64,000 bases of DNA, from assembly GCA_020636835.1 (NCBI GenBank), contig JACJXC010000006.1, forward strand, positions 62,001-126,000. Reading direction: 5' to 3'. This DNA comes from Bacteroidales bacterium (GTDB taxonomy: Bacteria; Bacteroidota; Bacteroidia; Bacteroidales; Tenuifilaceae). Position 1 is the first letter of the stretch. Each line of letters starts with the position of its first letter. The notes beneath the pieces are model-generated. The model was given only the letters and a program-made list of their open reading frames with translations. It had not been told where the DNA came from and made no database searches. Shown here piece by piece: positions 1 to 8,240 of the stretch. A program made the position numbers and the translations under genes.

Positions 1-2380
1 CATCGTAATTCTGAAGTATGTTTTCTACTCGCAAATATTCTCCGAATAGTTTTGCAAATTCCTTTTTGTCTTTCTCTTTTAAAATTTCGTCAGGGTTAGG
101 GAATTTCTCATTCAACTCTTTTACTACTTCAACATAACCTCTGCGAGCTTCACCTGTAACAATGTCTGTGAATCCCTCTAAATACTCCTTGTAGCTTTTT
201 TCAAGAACCACATTTTTTGTGTTGCTATCGCCAAACAGAGTGATAGCATCCACGGTGGCTGTTTCTAAATTGCGGAAAGTAACAATATTCCCAAAAGTTT
301 TTGTGGCATCATAAATCCTATTTGTTCGTGAAAAGGCTTGAATTAGCCCATGGTAACGCAAGTTCTTGTCAACAAAAAGTGTGTTAAGTGTAGGAGCATC
401 AAAGCCGGTGAGGAACATTCCCACTACAATAATTAGGTCAATGTCTTTGCTCTTTACACGTTTGGCTAGGTCGCGGTAATAGTCCTGAAAGCCTTTGCTA
501 TCAATACTGAAGTTCATTTTGAACATAGCATTATAGTCATTGATGGCTTGGGTTAAAAACTCCTTGGCACTAACGTCCATTGCCGATGGTTCAAAGCTCT
601 CGTCAACTATTTCGCCTATTGCACTCTGCTCCTCGTTTGCTGCAAAAGAGAAGATTGTGGCAATTTTTAATGGCTTTTCGCTCTCTTTTTGCAAGCGGTT
701 TAATTCCTCGTAATAGCATTTGGCTGCATCAACACAACTTACGGCAAACATAGCATTAAAGCCTTTGTTGCTCCCTTGATTTCTATGGGTTTTTATCCTG
801 AAATTCTGTAAGATGTATTGAGATATTTCATTTATTCGGGCAGGGTGGAGCAGTGCGGTTTTGTTTTCTGCTGCACTCAGCTTTTTCTCATCTATTTCAG
901 TCTCGATAATCTTAAAATGTGGCCGAACATCATTATAGTCAACTTTGAATTTCAGCACTTTTTCATCACGAATTGCATCGGTAATTACATAGGAGTGTAG
1001 TTCCCGACCGAATACACTTGCAGTAGTTTCAGCACCCAAGGCATTTTGCGGAAAGATTGGTGTACCTGTAAAACCGAATTGATAGAACTTTTTAAACTTC
1101 TTGTTCAGGTTCTTCTGTGCTTCGCCAAATTGCGAGCGGTGGCACTCATCAAAAATGAAAACCACTTGCTTTTGGTATATGGCTAAATCGCCCTCACTTT
1201 TCATGAGGTTATTGAGTTTTTGTATGGTAGTTACAATAATCTTATTGTCGTCCTTTTCAATATTTCGCTTTAAACCTGCTGTACTATCAGAACCATTCAC
1301 ACTATCGGGCGAAAAACGCTGATATTCCTTCATGGTTTGAAAGTCCAGGTCTTTACGGTCAACTACAAAGAATACTTTATCAATAAAATCCAATTGTGTG
1401 GCTAAACGTGCCGCTTTAAAACTGGTGAGCGTTTTCCCTGAACCTGTTGTGTGCCAGATATATCCGCCTCCTTCGTTGGTCGACCATTTTTTTGCCAGAT
1501 ACGCACTTTCAATTTTCCATAAGATTCTCTCGGTTGCAGCAATTTGATACGGCCGCATTACAAGCAGCGTATCGCTGGTATCAAAAACCGAATACTTTAG
1601 TAACACTTCCAGCAGTGTCTTTTTCTGAAAAAAGGTAGCCGTAAAATCTTTAAGGTCTTTAATCAACGTATTGTCAGCTTTTGCCCAATTCATCGTGAAG
1701 TCAAAACTGTTTTTGTTGCGCTCAACCGTGTTTGCAAAATATCGGCTGTCGGTACCGTTTGAAATGACAAAAATCTGAATGTATTTAAATAGCGAGTTTT
1801 CGCTGTTGAAACTCTCCTTGGAGTACCGATGCACCTGATTAAACGCTTCACGGATAGCCACTCCACGTTTTTTTAATTCAACCTGAACCAAAGGCAATCC
1901 ATTTACCAATATGGTTACATCATACCGATTGGCGTTTGTTCCTATTTGTTCAAACTGTGAAATTACCTGTAGTTTATTACGTGCAACGTTCTTTTTGTCA
2001 ACTAAATAGATGTTTTGGACATGTCCATTGTCAAAAACAAAATCGTGAATGTAGTTGTCGTGTATTTTTTGTGATTTCTCCACAAGGTTATCGCTTGGCT
2101 TGTCTAAATACTCTTCAACAAAACGAGTCCATTCTCCATCCGAAAACGCCACATTGTTAAGCGATTGTAGCTGTACTCGAACATTCGCCAACATTGCTTC
2201 GGGTGTATTTAGGTCTAACGGATTCTCATAACCCTGATTAATTAGGTCTTGGATAAATTCACGTTCCAATGCAGCCTCTGTTTGATAAACAGCAGGTGCC
2301 TCGTTCATCTCATTGTACTTGGTAAACTTATCGAGAACGATGAAATTGTTCGATTCTGCTATGGTTTTGTAAGTGCTCAT
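1..2380 (-). CDS. hsdR: Type I restriction endonuclease subunit R (HsdR), C-terminus beyond the window
   Basis: Motor and nuclease subunit of a type I restriction enzyme; it translocates DNA using ATP and cuts far from the recognition site. About 793 residues are visible and the open frame continues past base 1; the family is usually near 1000 residues. The N-terminal nuclease domain shows a VELKKRG stretch followed by QVHRYSKES (about residues 170-195). The superfamily 2 helicase core follows, with Walker A TTGSGKT (about 315), DEAD-like DECHR (about 410) and motif VI QAFSRTNRI (about 680), all in one frame. The ATG (2378-2380) overlaps the stop of the rhuM-like gene in an ATGA, so it is probably translationally coupled. 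It is the last gene of the hsd operon. Sure of the family; activity is not shown. Confidence 0.93.
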   Translation of the reverse strand, partial: MSTYKTIAESNNFIVLDKFTKYNEMNEAPAVYQTEAALEREFIQDLINQGYENPLDLNTPEAMLANVRVQLQSLNNVAFSDGEWTRFVEEYLDKPSDNLVEKSQKIHDNYIHDFVFDNGHVQNIYLVDKKNVARNKLQVISQFEQIGTNANRYDVTILVNGLPLVQVELKKRGVAIREAFNQVHRYSKESFNSENSLFKYIQIFVISNGTDSRYFANTVERNKNSFDFTMNWAKADNTLIKDLKDFTATFFQKKTLLEVLLKYSVFDTSDTLLVMRPYQIAATERILWKIESAYLAKKWSTNEGGGYIWHTTGSGKTLTSFKAARLATQLDFIDKVFFVVDRKDLDFQTMKEYQRFSPDSVNGSDSTAGLKRNIEKDDNKIIVTTIQKLNNLMKSEGDLAIYQKQVVFIFDECHRSQFGEAQKNLNKKFKKFYQFGFTGTPIFPQNALGAETTASVFGRELHSYVITDAIRDEKVLKFKVDYNDVRPHFKIIETEIDEKKLSAAENKTALLHPARINEISQYILQNFRIKTHRNQGSNKGFNAMFAVSCVDAAKCYYEELNRLQKESEKPLKIATIFSFAANEEQSAIGEIVDESFEPSAMDVSAKEFLTQAINDYNAMFKMNFSIDSKGFQDYYRDLAKRVKSKDIDLIIVVGMFLTGFDAPTLNTLFVDKNLRYHGLIQAFSRTNRIYDATKTFGNIVTFRNLETATVDAITLFGDSNTKNVVLEKSYKEYLEGFTDIVTGEARRGYVEVVKELNEKFPNPDEILKEKDKKEFAKLFGEYLRVENILQNYD

Positions 2381-3384
2381 TTTTTCTTTTTCGTTTTTTG
2401 CTCAATTGCTTTTAAACTTTCCAAGTAATTCTTTTCGGCTTCGCTTAGGGTTTTTTGCTGGTATTTTTTATATTCGGTAGTTGCTTTTTCAAGGGCTTTG
2501 TTGTGGCTTACGCTTCCTTCGCCTTGCAATAATTTTTCTCCGCTCATGGTTAAAATTCGGTCTAAATGCGTTGCCCAATCTTTCATGGTCATAGCTTCTT
2601 CCCGTTCGGCTTGTCGTTCGGCAAAATCTAAATAACCCGAAACAATTTGACCCAATGCACGCAGCTCTTTTGCGTTTAAATAGTTTTTTGCAACCACAAC
2701 ATCTTTTAAGTGTGGATGATTTCCCGAAAAAGTCATCAAACCCATAAATTCTTTTTCGGCATCGGCACGGTTAAAAATTACTTCGGCTGCTGTTTGACCA
2801 TGCACGGCAAAATGAATCTTGTTTTGTACTTTTTCGAAAAACTCAATGGAAACATCCGCTTTGGGGTTGTAATCAATGCTTGTTGCATAAATATCGAGCA
2901 CTTGGCGGTAGAATACTTTTTCCGATGCACGAATATCTTTGATACGCTGCAACAGTTCTTTCCAATATCCACCTCCGCCCAAATTTTTAAGGCGTTCATC
3001 GTCCATGGTAAAACCTTTGCGGATATATTCGTTGAGGCGTTTGGTTGCCCAAATTCTAAACTGTGTGGCTATTTTTGAATTGATACGATAACCCAGCGAA
3101 ATAATCATATCTAAATTATAGTGCTTGGTATCGTAGTTTTTGCCGTCGGCGGCAGTTCGTAAGAATTTCTTACTAACTGAATCCTCGTCCAATTCGCCTT
3201 CAGTAAAAATGTTTTTGATGTGCTGGGTAATGCCCGGACGTTCCACGCCATACAGAACCGCAATTTGGTCCTGTGTAAGCCAAATAGTTTCTTCTTCTAA
3301 ACGGACATCAACCGATACGCTGTCATCGTCGGTTTTGAAGATGATAAACGATGAGCCATTATCGGTGTTTTTATTTTTGTTCAT
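2377..3384 (-). CDS. RhuM-family (virulence RhuM) protein
   Basis: A 335-residue protein of the RhuM family, named after a Salmonella pathogenicity-island gene and of uncertain biochemical function. The N-terminal part (ETIWLTQDQIAVLYGVER, about residues 32-49) reads as a helix-turn-helix. It is followed by the conserved core around KKFLRTAADGK and YNLDMIISLGYRINS, then a long helical, Lys-rich C-terminus. Family members are often found inside type I restriction operons, as here between hsdS and hsdR. Both neighbours overlap it by 4 bp (ATGA at each junction), so it is co-translated with the system. It may be a regulator or accessory factor; that is inference. Confidence 0.85.
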   Translation of the reverse strand: MNKNKNTDNGSSFIIFKTDDDSVSVDVRLEEETIWLTQDQIAVLYGVERPGITQHIKNIFTEGELDEDSVSKKFLRTAADGKNYDTKHYNLDMIISLGYRINSKIATQFRIWATKRLNEYIRKGFTMDDERLKNLGGGGYWKELLQRIKDIRASEKVFYRQVLDIYATSIDYNPKADVSIEFFEKVQNKIHFAVHGQTAAEVIFNRADAEKEFMGLMTFSGNHPHLKDVVVAKNYLNAKELRALGQIVSGYLDFAERQAEREEAMTMKDWATHLDRILTMSGEKLLQGEGSVSHNKALEKATTEYKKYQQKTLSEAEKNYLESLKAIEQKTKKKK

Positions 3385-3821
3385 TTGTCGGAATTAGGGT
3401 TAATAGGATTATTGGTTTTAGGATTATTTGCTTTGTAGTCTTTGTTTTCGGGATGGTTAAGGTTAAACACTCGTTTAAACTCTAGACTTTTTGAACCGAA
3501 ATTTATCAATAAGCCAATAGGTAAATTGTAGGCTTGACAATAATTCATGGCTTGTGCCAAATGCACCTCTTCCAATTTTATTAAAGCCTTAAGTTCTACC
3601 ATTACAAAATCTTCTACAAAAAAATCTACACGCCTTGTTCCAATATCGATGCCTTCATAAAAAATAGTCATTTCCATTTCTCGTTTAAAACCCAAGCCCT
3701 GCTTTTCCATTTCAATAGCCAATGCCCGTTGGTAAATAACTTCTTGAAAGCCGTTGCCAAGAGCACTATGCACTTTCATAGCACAACCAATTATTTTATG
3801 TGTTAACTCTTCGTATTTCAT
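3381..3821 (-). CDS. GxxExxY family protein
   Basis: A 146-residue protein with the signature GFQEVIY at residues 24-30, which gives the family its name. A downstream RRVDFFVEDF...MVELKAL pattern resembles the D-(E/Q)xK core of PD-(D/E)XK nucleases, so it may be a nuclease-like fold; the true role is unknown. The tail is Asn/Pro-rich (residues 122-146). It starts 43 bp after hsdS ends and overlaps the rhuM-like gene by 4 bp, placing it inside the restriction operon. Homologues are widespread in Bacteroidota and cyanobacteria as free-standing genes, so its link to restriction here could be passive. Confidence 0.85.
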   Translation of the reverse strand: MKYEELTHKIIGCAMKVHSALGNGFQEVIYQRALAIEMEKQGLGFKREMEMTIFYEGIDIGTRRVDFFVEDFVMVELKALIKLEEVHLAQAMNYCQAYNLPIGLLINFGSKSLEFKRVFNLNHPENKDYKANNPKTNNPINPNSDK

Positions 3822-3864
3822 AATCTTATCTTTTTAATCCTATCATCTTAAAATCCTAAAAATC

Positions 3865-5064
3865 CTAATCAGACAATGGAAAGGTTAACAACTTATCCCG
3901 ATAATACTCGTACTGTTTTTTTCTTAAATCAATCTCCTTTGGCAAACCCTCGCTGATGGACGTGGTGAGTATGTCGAATTTGTCGAGAATGGAAACGATG
4001 CGGGATTGTTCGGCGAGGGAGGGGATGGGGATTTGAAAACTTGAGTATTGTTGTGCATTTATATTTGGTTGCGAGCCGCTGCTTTTAGTTTGTGAAATAA
4101 AATGATAGTATTTGCTTGAATTTAAATAATGGTATATATATCTTGGAACTGCAATTTTTCGATTAACCTGAACACGAATTAAATAACCCGCATAAATTGA
4201 TTTTCCCATGCTTTCAGTGAAGAAGAAATTTTTCCCAACTGTTGCACCACTACGAGCCAACAATATGTCACCTTCTTTCAATAAATACTTTTCTTCAAAA
4301 CTACTTGGCGACATTGGATTATCTGTCAAATTCCCCTCTTCAGTAATGTCAGTAATGCGAACATACCTTGTTTCACCGTTAAATTCAATTGCTGAGGCAC
4401 CAGAACCATAAGTTAATTTATATTCCGCCACCTCCCCCAGTGTTTTCCATTCCACTTCCCCCTCCTCAAAGCTCAACAATTGCTCCCGATAGTAGTTATA
4501 CTGTTTTTTACGCGCTGTAAGCTCTGTTGTAAGCTCTGTTGTAAGCTCTGTAAAGGTGTCGAGAATACGGACTATTTCGGTTTGGACGGGGAGTGGGGGG
4601 ATGGGGATTTGAAGGCTTTTAACAATCTGCGCATTTATATTTGTCTGAGAACCAGCTCCAAGTGATTTTATATATTCATATTGACTTAGTAGAAAATGAT
4701 AGACATAACGATAATTAGCAACTTCTTCATTAAGCTGAATATTTGCACATGCTTGGTTTGTGCATAACGGAATTTTATTGATTCCAACTTTCCCAACAGT
4801 AGCACCGTACATTGCAACAATTACACAATTCTCAGGAATCATCTTTGCACTTGAATTTTTTAGCCCTGACTCTGTAATTTTAATTCCGGTATCCCAAATA
4901 TCACCACTTCCAACTTCTTGTGTTCGTAACCAAGGAATGTTTCCATCATAATATGATGAAACTCCTGTATTTGGAGTCCCACCAGAAGATATTTTAATAG
5001 CCACTTCCCCCAGCGTTTTCCACTGCACCTGTGCACCCGTTAATAATTTCCCTAAATACGTCAT
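3865..5064 (-). CDS. hsdS: Type I restriction-modification specificity subunit (HsdS)
   Basis: DNA-recognition subunit that sets the target of both the methylase and the nuclease. The 399 residues hold two target-recognition domains, about residues 12-165 and 205-370. Each begins with a VxWKTLGEVA segment and ends with an IPIPxLxxQxxIVxILDxF helix. The central spacer contains three TELT repeats, encoded by three 12-bp units at 4517-4552, before RKKQYNYYREQLL; the matching RKKQYEYYRDKLL closes the protein. Spacer repeats of this kind control the distance between half-sites in known type I enzymes. The start overlaps the end of the repeat-derived ORF by 4 bp. Confident. Confidence 0.93.
   Translation of the reverse strand: MTYLGKLLTGAQVQWKTLGEVAIKISSGGTPNTGVSSYYDGNIPWLRTQEVGSGDIWDTGIKITESGLKNSSAKMIPENCVIVAMYGATVGKVGINKIPLCTNQACANIQLNEEVANYRYVYHFLLSQYEYIKSLGAGSQTNINAQIVKSLQIPIPPLPVQTEIVRILDTFTELTTELTTELTARKKQYNYYREQLLSFEEGEVEWKTLGEVAEYKLTYGSGASAIEFNGETRYVRITDITEEGNLTDNPMSPSSFEEKYLLKEGDILLARSGATVGKNFFFTESMGKSIYAGYLIRVQVNRKIAVPRYIYHYLNSSKYYHFISQTKSSGSQPNINAQQYSSFQIPIPSLAEQSRIVSILDKFDILTTSISEGLPKEIDLRKKQYEYYRDKLLTFPLSD
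4517..4552 (-). repeat. Three 12-bp tandem repeats in the hsdS central spacer (TELT x3)
   Basis: Units lie at 4517-4528, 4529-4540 and 4541-4552. The first two are identical and the third differs at its last base. Each encodes the tetrapeptide TELT, so loss or gain of a unit stays in frame and shifts the second recognition domain by four residues. This parallels the TAEL repeats that separate the specificities of EcoR124I and its three-repeat relative. Confidence 0.9.
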
Positions 5065-5516
5065 GCTTTACTCCTGTTAGATGATACTCCATGTAACAGC
5101 AATCCGTTAGGATTGCATCGCTCGGTAAACCGGCAACCCAACACCTGACGATGCATCATCTTTTCGCTTGACAGCATCGTGATTTTATGTTTTTTACCGA
5201 GCGTTACATTCCTAACGGAATGCAATTCGATTGTGATTTTGTTTTTTTTACCGAGCGTTACATTCCTGACGGAATGTTGCTCTAATTCTATGAAAGTTTT
5301 TTTAAGTATTTGCCAAACTGCTACATTCCTGTCGGGATGTTGTTCTAAACCCAATGCCTGACGATGCATCATCTTTTCGCTTGATTCGATTGTGTTATTA
5401 TGTTTTTTACCGAGCGTTACATTCCTAACGGAATGTTGCTCTGATTCTATGAAAGTTTTTTTAAGTATTTGCCAAACTGCTACATTCCTGTCGGGATGTA
5501 ATCCTGATTCAGACAT
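5061..5516 (-). CDS. Repeat-derived ORF between hsdM and hsdS, doubtful protein
   Basis: A 151-codon frame made almost wholly of DNA repeats, so the predicted peptide repeats itself (HPDRNVAVWQILKKTFIE twice, SVRNVTLGKK three times, SSEKMMHRQ twice). It has no recognisable domain. Its start overlaps the last 8 bp of hsdM and its stop overlaps the hsdS start codon in an ATGA, so ribosomes could pass from hsdM through it to hsdS. It may be junk that merely lacks stops, or a frame kept open to avoid polarity on hsdS. Not a protein family I recognise; I would not assign a function. Confidence 0.35.
   Translation of the reverse strand: MSESGLHPDRNVAVWQILKKTFIESEQHSVRNVTLGKKHNNTIESSEKMMHRQALGLEQHPDRNVAVWQILKKTFIELEQHSVRNVTLGKKNKITIELHSVRNVTLGKKHKITMLSSEKMMHRQVLGCRFTERCNPNGLLLHGVSSNRSKA
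5095..5505. repeat. Cluster of interspersed hairpin repeats between hsdM and hsdS
   Basis: Six small perfect or near-perfect hairpins with 6-7-bp stems and 4-nt loops lie at 5099-5116, 5207-5222, 5261-5276, 5323-5340, 5420-5435 and 5482-5499. The core is CATTCC-TAAC-GGAATG or ACATTCC-TGTC-GGGATGT. They sit in larger units: a 97-bp direct repeat at 5244-5340 and 5403-5499 (two mismatches by eye) and a 28-bp exact repeat at 5144-5171 and 5357-5384. The first hairpin unit is inverted relative to the others. Spacing is irregular and units are of different kinds, so this is not a CRISPR array. Confidence 0.85.
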
Positions 5517-7059
5517 TTTCTATCTCCTTTACAATTTTATCAATATCAGCACGTAGCGTATTTATTTTTTCTACAGTTTTTGAAATCTCCGCATTTAACT
5601 CAGTAATATCAACATGCTCACGATTATCTTTTGCTTCAACATACGAACTTACCGAGAGGTTATAATCATTCTCGGCAATTTTGTTATTGTCGATAGTCTT
5701 AGCCACATGCTCCACATTGGCTTTGCTATCGAACATTTGCATTATGCTTTCGATGTGTTTGTCTTCCAGTACATTGTTATTGGTTGCCTTTTTAAAGAAA
5801 TCTTCGCCGCTGGCATCGATAAACTGCGTTTTATTTTCAGTTTTATGTTTTGATAGCACAAGAATGTTTACGGCTATCGAAGTGCCATAGAAAAGATTTG
5901 GAGCTAAAGAGATAACGGTTTCTACAAAGTTATTATCTATTAGGTATTTTCTAATCTTTTGTTCGGCACCGCCACGGTAAAAGATGCCGGGAAAACAAAC
6001 AATGGCAGCTCTGCCTTTACCGGATAGATAGCTTAGTGCATGTAATACAAAGGCAAAATCGGCTTTCGATTTAGGGGCTAACACACCGGCAGGGGCAAAG
6101 CGGTCGTCGTTAATGAGCGTTGGGTCGTCGCTACCTATCCAATTGATGGAATAAGGTGGATTAGACACAATGGCATCGAACGGTTTTTCATCGCCATAAT
6201 GCGGGGCACGGAGCGTATCGCCAAGGGTAATATTAAACTTGTCGTAGTTGATGTTGTGCAAAAACATGTTCATACGGGCAAGGTTATACGTGGTATGGTT
6301 TACCTCTTGCCCATAAAAGCCCTCTTCAATAATATGGTTGTCGAAATGTTTTTTGGCTTGCAGAAGTAACGAGCCTGAACCACACGCAGGGTCGTAAATT
6401 TTATTAACAGCGGTTTGCTTATGCATGGCAAGCTGTGCAATGAGTTTGGATACGTGCTGTGGCGTAAAAAACTCACCTCCCGATTTACCCGCATTGGCGG
6501 CATAGTTAGAAATCAAAAACTCATAGGCATCACCAAAAAGATCAATTTGATTGTCTTCAAAATTTCCAAAATTCAGCTCTTCTACACCTTTCAAAACGGC
6601 AGCTAAACGGCTGTTTTTGTTTTCAACGGTATTACCCAATCGTGTGCTGGTGGTGTCAAAGTCGGCAAACAATCCTTTTATATCGGGTTCGGATGGATAC
6701 CCATTGGCAGAACTTTCAATGGCGTCGAAAATGGATTTTAAGTCTGTGTTCAGATTGGGGTTTGTATTGGCTGTTTTGGCAACATTCACAAAAAGCTGGC
6801 TGGGATAGATGAAGTAACCCTTCGTTTTAATGGCATCGTCTTTTATTTCGGGGGTTATAATATCATCTTTTAGTTTTGCGTAGTTTATGCTATCATCACC
6901 ACCTTCAATGTAGTTGGTGAAGTTTTCACTAATAAAACGGTAGAAAAGAGTTCCTAAAACAAACTGTTTAAAGTCCCATCCGTCAACCGAGCCACGAACC
7001 TCGTTGGCTATTTTCCATATCTTTGCTTGCAATTCGGCTCTTTGTGCGATGCTTGTCAT
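5509..7059 (-). CDS. hsdM: Type I restriction-modification methyltransferase subunit (HsdM)
   Basis: N6-adenine DNA methyltransferase subunit, 516 residues, the normal family length. The N-terminal helical domain (WKIANEVRGSVDGWDFKQFVLGTLFYRFISE) is that of HsdM. The catalytic domain carries SAM-binding motif I DPACGSGSLLLQ (about residue 221) and the adenine-methylase motif IV NPPY (about residue 300). The C-terminal about 60 residues are coiled-coil-like and probably bind HsdS. It is the first gene of the operon and is followed by the repeat ORF and hsdS. With HsdS it would methylate host DNA; with HsdR it restricts foreign DNA. No damage is seen. Confidence 0.95.
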   Translation of the reverse strand: MTSIAQRAELQAKIWKIANEVRGSVDGWDFKQFVLGTLFYRFISENFTNYIEGGDDSINYAKLKDDIITPEIKDDAIKTKGYFIYPSQLFVNVAKTANTNPNLNTDLKSIFDAIESSANGYPSEPDIKGLFADFDTTSTRLGNTVENKNSRLAAVLKGVEELNFGNFEDNQIDLFGDAYEFLISNYAANAGKSGGEFFTPQHVSKLIAQLAMHKQTAVNKIYDPACGSGSLLLQAKKHFDNHIIEEGFYGQEVNHTTYNLARMNMFLHNINYDKFNITLGDTLRAPHYGDEKPFDAIVSNPPYSINWIGSDDPTLINDDRFAPAGVLAPKSKADFAFVLHALSYLSGKGRAAIVCFPGIFYRGGAEQKIRKYLIDNNFVETVISLAPNLFYGTSIAVNILVLSKHKTENKTQFIDASGEDFFKKATNNNVLEDKHIESIMQMFDSKANVEHVAKTIDNNKIAENDYNLSVSSYVEAKDNREHVDITELNAEISKTVEKINTLRADIDKIVKEIENV

Positions 7060-7185
7060 TTTTTTCCTTTATTAAATCTTTTATTCAATTCGCTGATTTT
7101 AGAATTGAACACTCAAAAATAGATTTTTTATGTCGTTTTACAATATAAAAAATGCGACTTCAGTTGTTAGTTCCGAGTGCTTAGG

Positions 7186-7193
7186 CAAAATTA
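7186..7193 (-). promoter_or_regulatory. hsdM: Possible -7 box upstream of hsdM
   Basis: Read on the minus strand the sequence is TAATTTTG, a match to the Bacteroidota -7 consensus TAnnTTTG, about 127 bp before the hsdM start. No convincing TTG box lies 19-21 bp further upstream, so support is weak. Confidence 0.3.
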
Positions 7194-7205
7194 CAGTAGA
7201 ATGAA

Positions 7206-7220
7206 ATTCCTACGAGGAAT
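7206..7220. repeat. Single short hairpin at the broken end of abiEii
   Basis: ATTCCT-ACG-AGGAAT is a perfect 6-bp inverted repeat. It resembles the hairpins of the hsdM-hsdS cluster and lies exactly where the AbiEii reading frame departs from its family. Confidence 0.6.
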
Positions 7221-7653
7221 GGTTGGGTGTTTCATGAAGAATTTCCTCAAAAAGAATGTCAAGTAAAACGTATTCTTCTTCTTTCTTTGTTTTATATGTT
7301 GGTGTAAAGTAGAACTGGTAGTGTTCTTTGTCAATCTTGGAGTTAACAACTCTATGCTGTAGACTTTTTCTTATAAACCCTTGTTCTGCGGCTACTTTAT
7401 CAAGCAATTCGTCAAGATTCTTGGGTTTCTTAGGTATGATGATGTCAATATCTATCGATAACCTTTTTGTTGAGTTTAAGTGAAGCATTAATGCTGTTCC
7501 TCCTTTAAATACAAAGGATAGTTTCTATTCAACCAGCCCTTCGAGTAACAATAGGGCGCGAATTACTTTTTCAACCAATATTTTATCAGCATTTCGGTTT
7601 GCTTTGGAAGCCGATTCAATCCAATCTAACGTGATTTCTTCTTTATTTATCAT
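7210..7653 (-). pseudogene. AbiEii/AbiGii-type nucleotidyltransferase toxin, degraded
   Basis: Remnant of the toxin of a type IV abortive-infection toxin-antitoxin pair. From ATG 7651-7653 the frame reads MINKEEITLDWIESASKANR, then meets an in-frame TAG after LLLLEGLVE. It continues in the same frame as KLSFVFKGGTALMLHLNSTK with RLSIDIDIIIP, the conserved nucleotidyltransferase GG...D-x-D core. It ends after only about 147 codons, where members usually run near 300. Thus both a nonsense codon and loss of the C-terminal half are seen. No AbiEi antitoxin gene is present; a MITE lies immediately upstream (7660). A product could restart at the ATG at 7486-7488 but would lack the GG motif. Confidence 0.75.
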
Positions 7654-7659
7654 ATTCAA

Positions 7660-7917
7660 TCACTATTGTCCGGTAAAGTTCTCATTCGTCTACGAATTAA
7701 AAATTACGCTACTCTGTAGCTTAATTAATGGAATATAAATGGCTTATCTACAAATATTTCGCCGCTCTGCGGCTAGTAATTAGCAGCAGAGCTGCGGCAT
7801 ATTTATAGCAAATACGAACACCCACAAAAGTAAGCTCCAGCGGAGCGGAATCTCAATGAAAGCCTTTGGAATAAACCGCCTCAGTGGTTAAAATTTATTT
7901 TTGTCGGACAGTAGTGA
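7660..7917. mobile_element. 258-bp MITE-like element, copy 1
   Basis: Non-coding element with imperfect terminal inverted repeats (TCACTATTGTCCGGTAAA at the left; the right end reads TCACTACTGTCCGACAAA on the other strand). A second copy of identical length lies at 44292-44549, with about 19 mismatches by eye and no gaps. It contains several internal hairpins, for example GCTACTCTGTAGC, GCCGCTCTGCGGC and GCTCCAGCGGAGC. There is no coding capacity, so it must be moved by a transposase elsewhere; the ends look like those of IS4-type elements, which is inference. No clear target duplication flanks this copy. Confidence 0.85.
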
Positions 7918-8237
7918 TTTAAAATTCTTCACAAAAAAATAGATAAAAAGAATTGTTTTGCTTTTGTTGAAACAAAAAACTAATGTCTTTGAGGGGATTT
8001 TTTTATTATAAATATATTTTTACCTTTGTCGTACCCTTTGTATTTACTGAGTTCCTAAGACTTTTTAGAGTCTGATTCTGGAGTCCGATTTTGTCTTTTT
8101 TTGATAGACAAAGTTCAAAATTGTCAACTTGTTTATTGTCTGTTTTTCTACCAAATATTTTTTGAAAAATTCATACAGGGTTATCCGTTTAAAGGGTTTG
8201 AAAATATTGTTATAATCTCGTAAGTGTTTTATTAATA
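7918..8237. other. AT-rich stretch without a convincing gene
   Basis: Between the MITE and the tRNA remnant I see no supported gene. A 61-codon frame on the minus strand (8065-8250) has low-complexity composition and runs into the tRNA-like sequence, so it is not called. A -7-like box (8021-8028) is listed separately. Confidence 0.5.
8021..8028 (+). promoter_or_regulatory. Possible -7 box TACCTTTG
   Basis: An exact TAnnTTTG match on the plus strand within AT-rich DNA. No obvious gene starts just downstream; the next plus-strand feature is the tRNA-like fragment about 215 bp away. It could be the stranded promoter of a lost RNA gene. No good TTG box is found at the expected distance. Confidence 0.3.
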
Positions 8238-8240
8238 GAG

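Noticed and set aside
5095..5505. CRISPR array
   Set aside because: Repeats are not evenly spaced, are of several kinds with inner hairpins, one is inverted, and the intervals are themselves repeats rather than unique spacers. No cas genes are present.
7660..7917. Insertion sequence with transposase
   Set aside because: No frame longer than a few dozen codons in either copy; it is non-coding.
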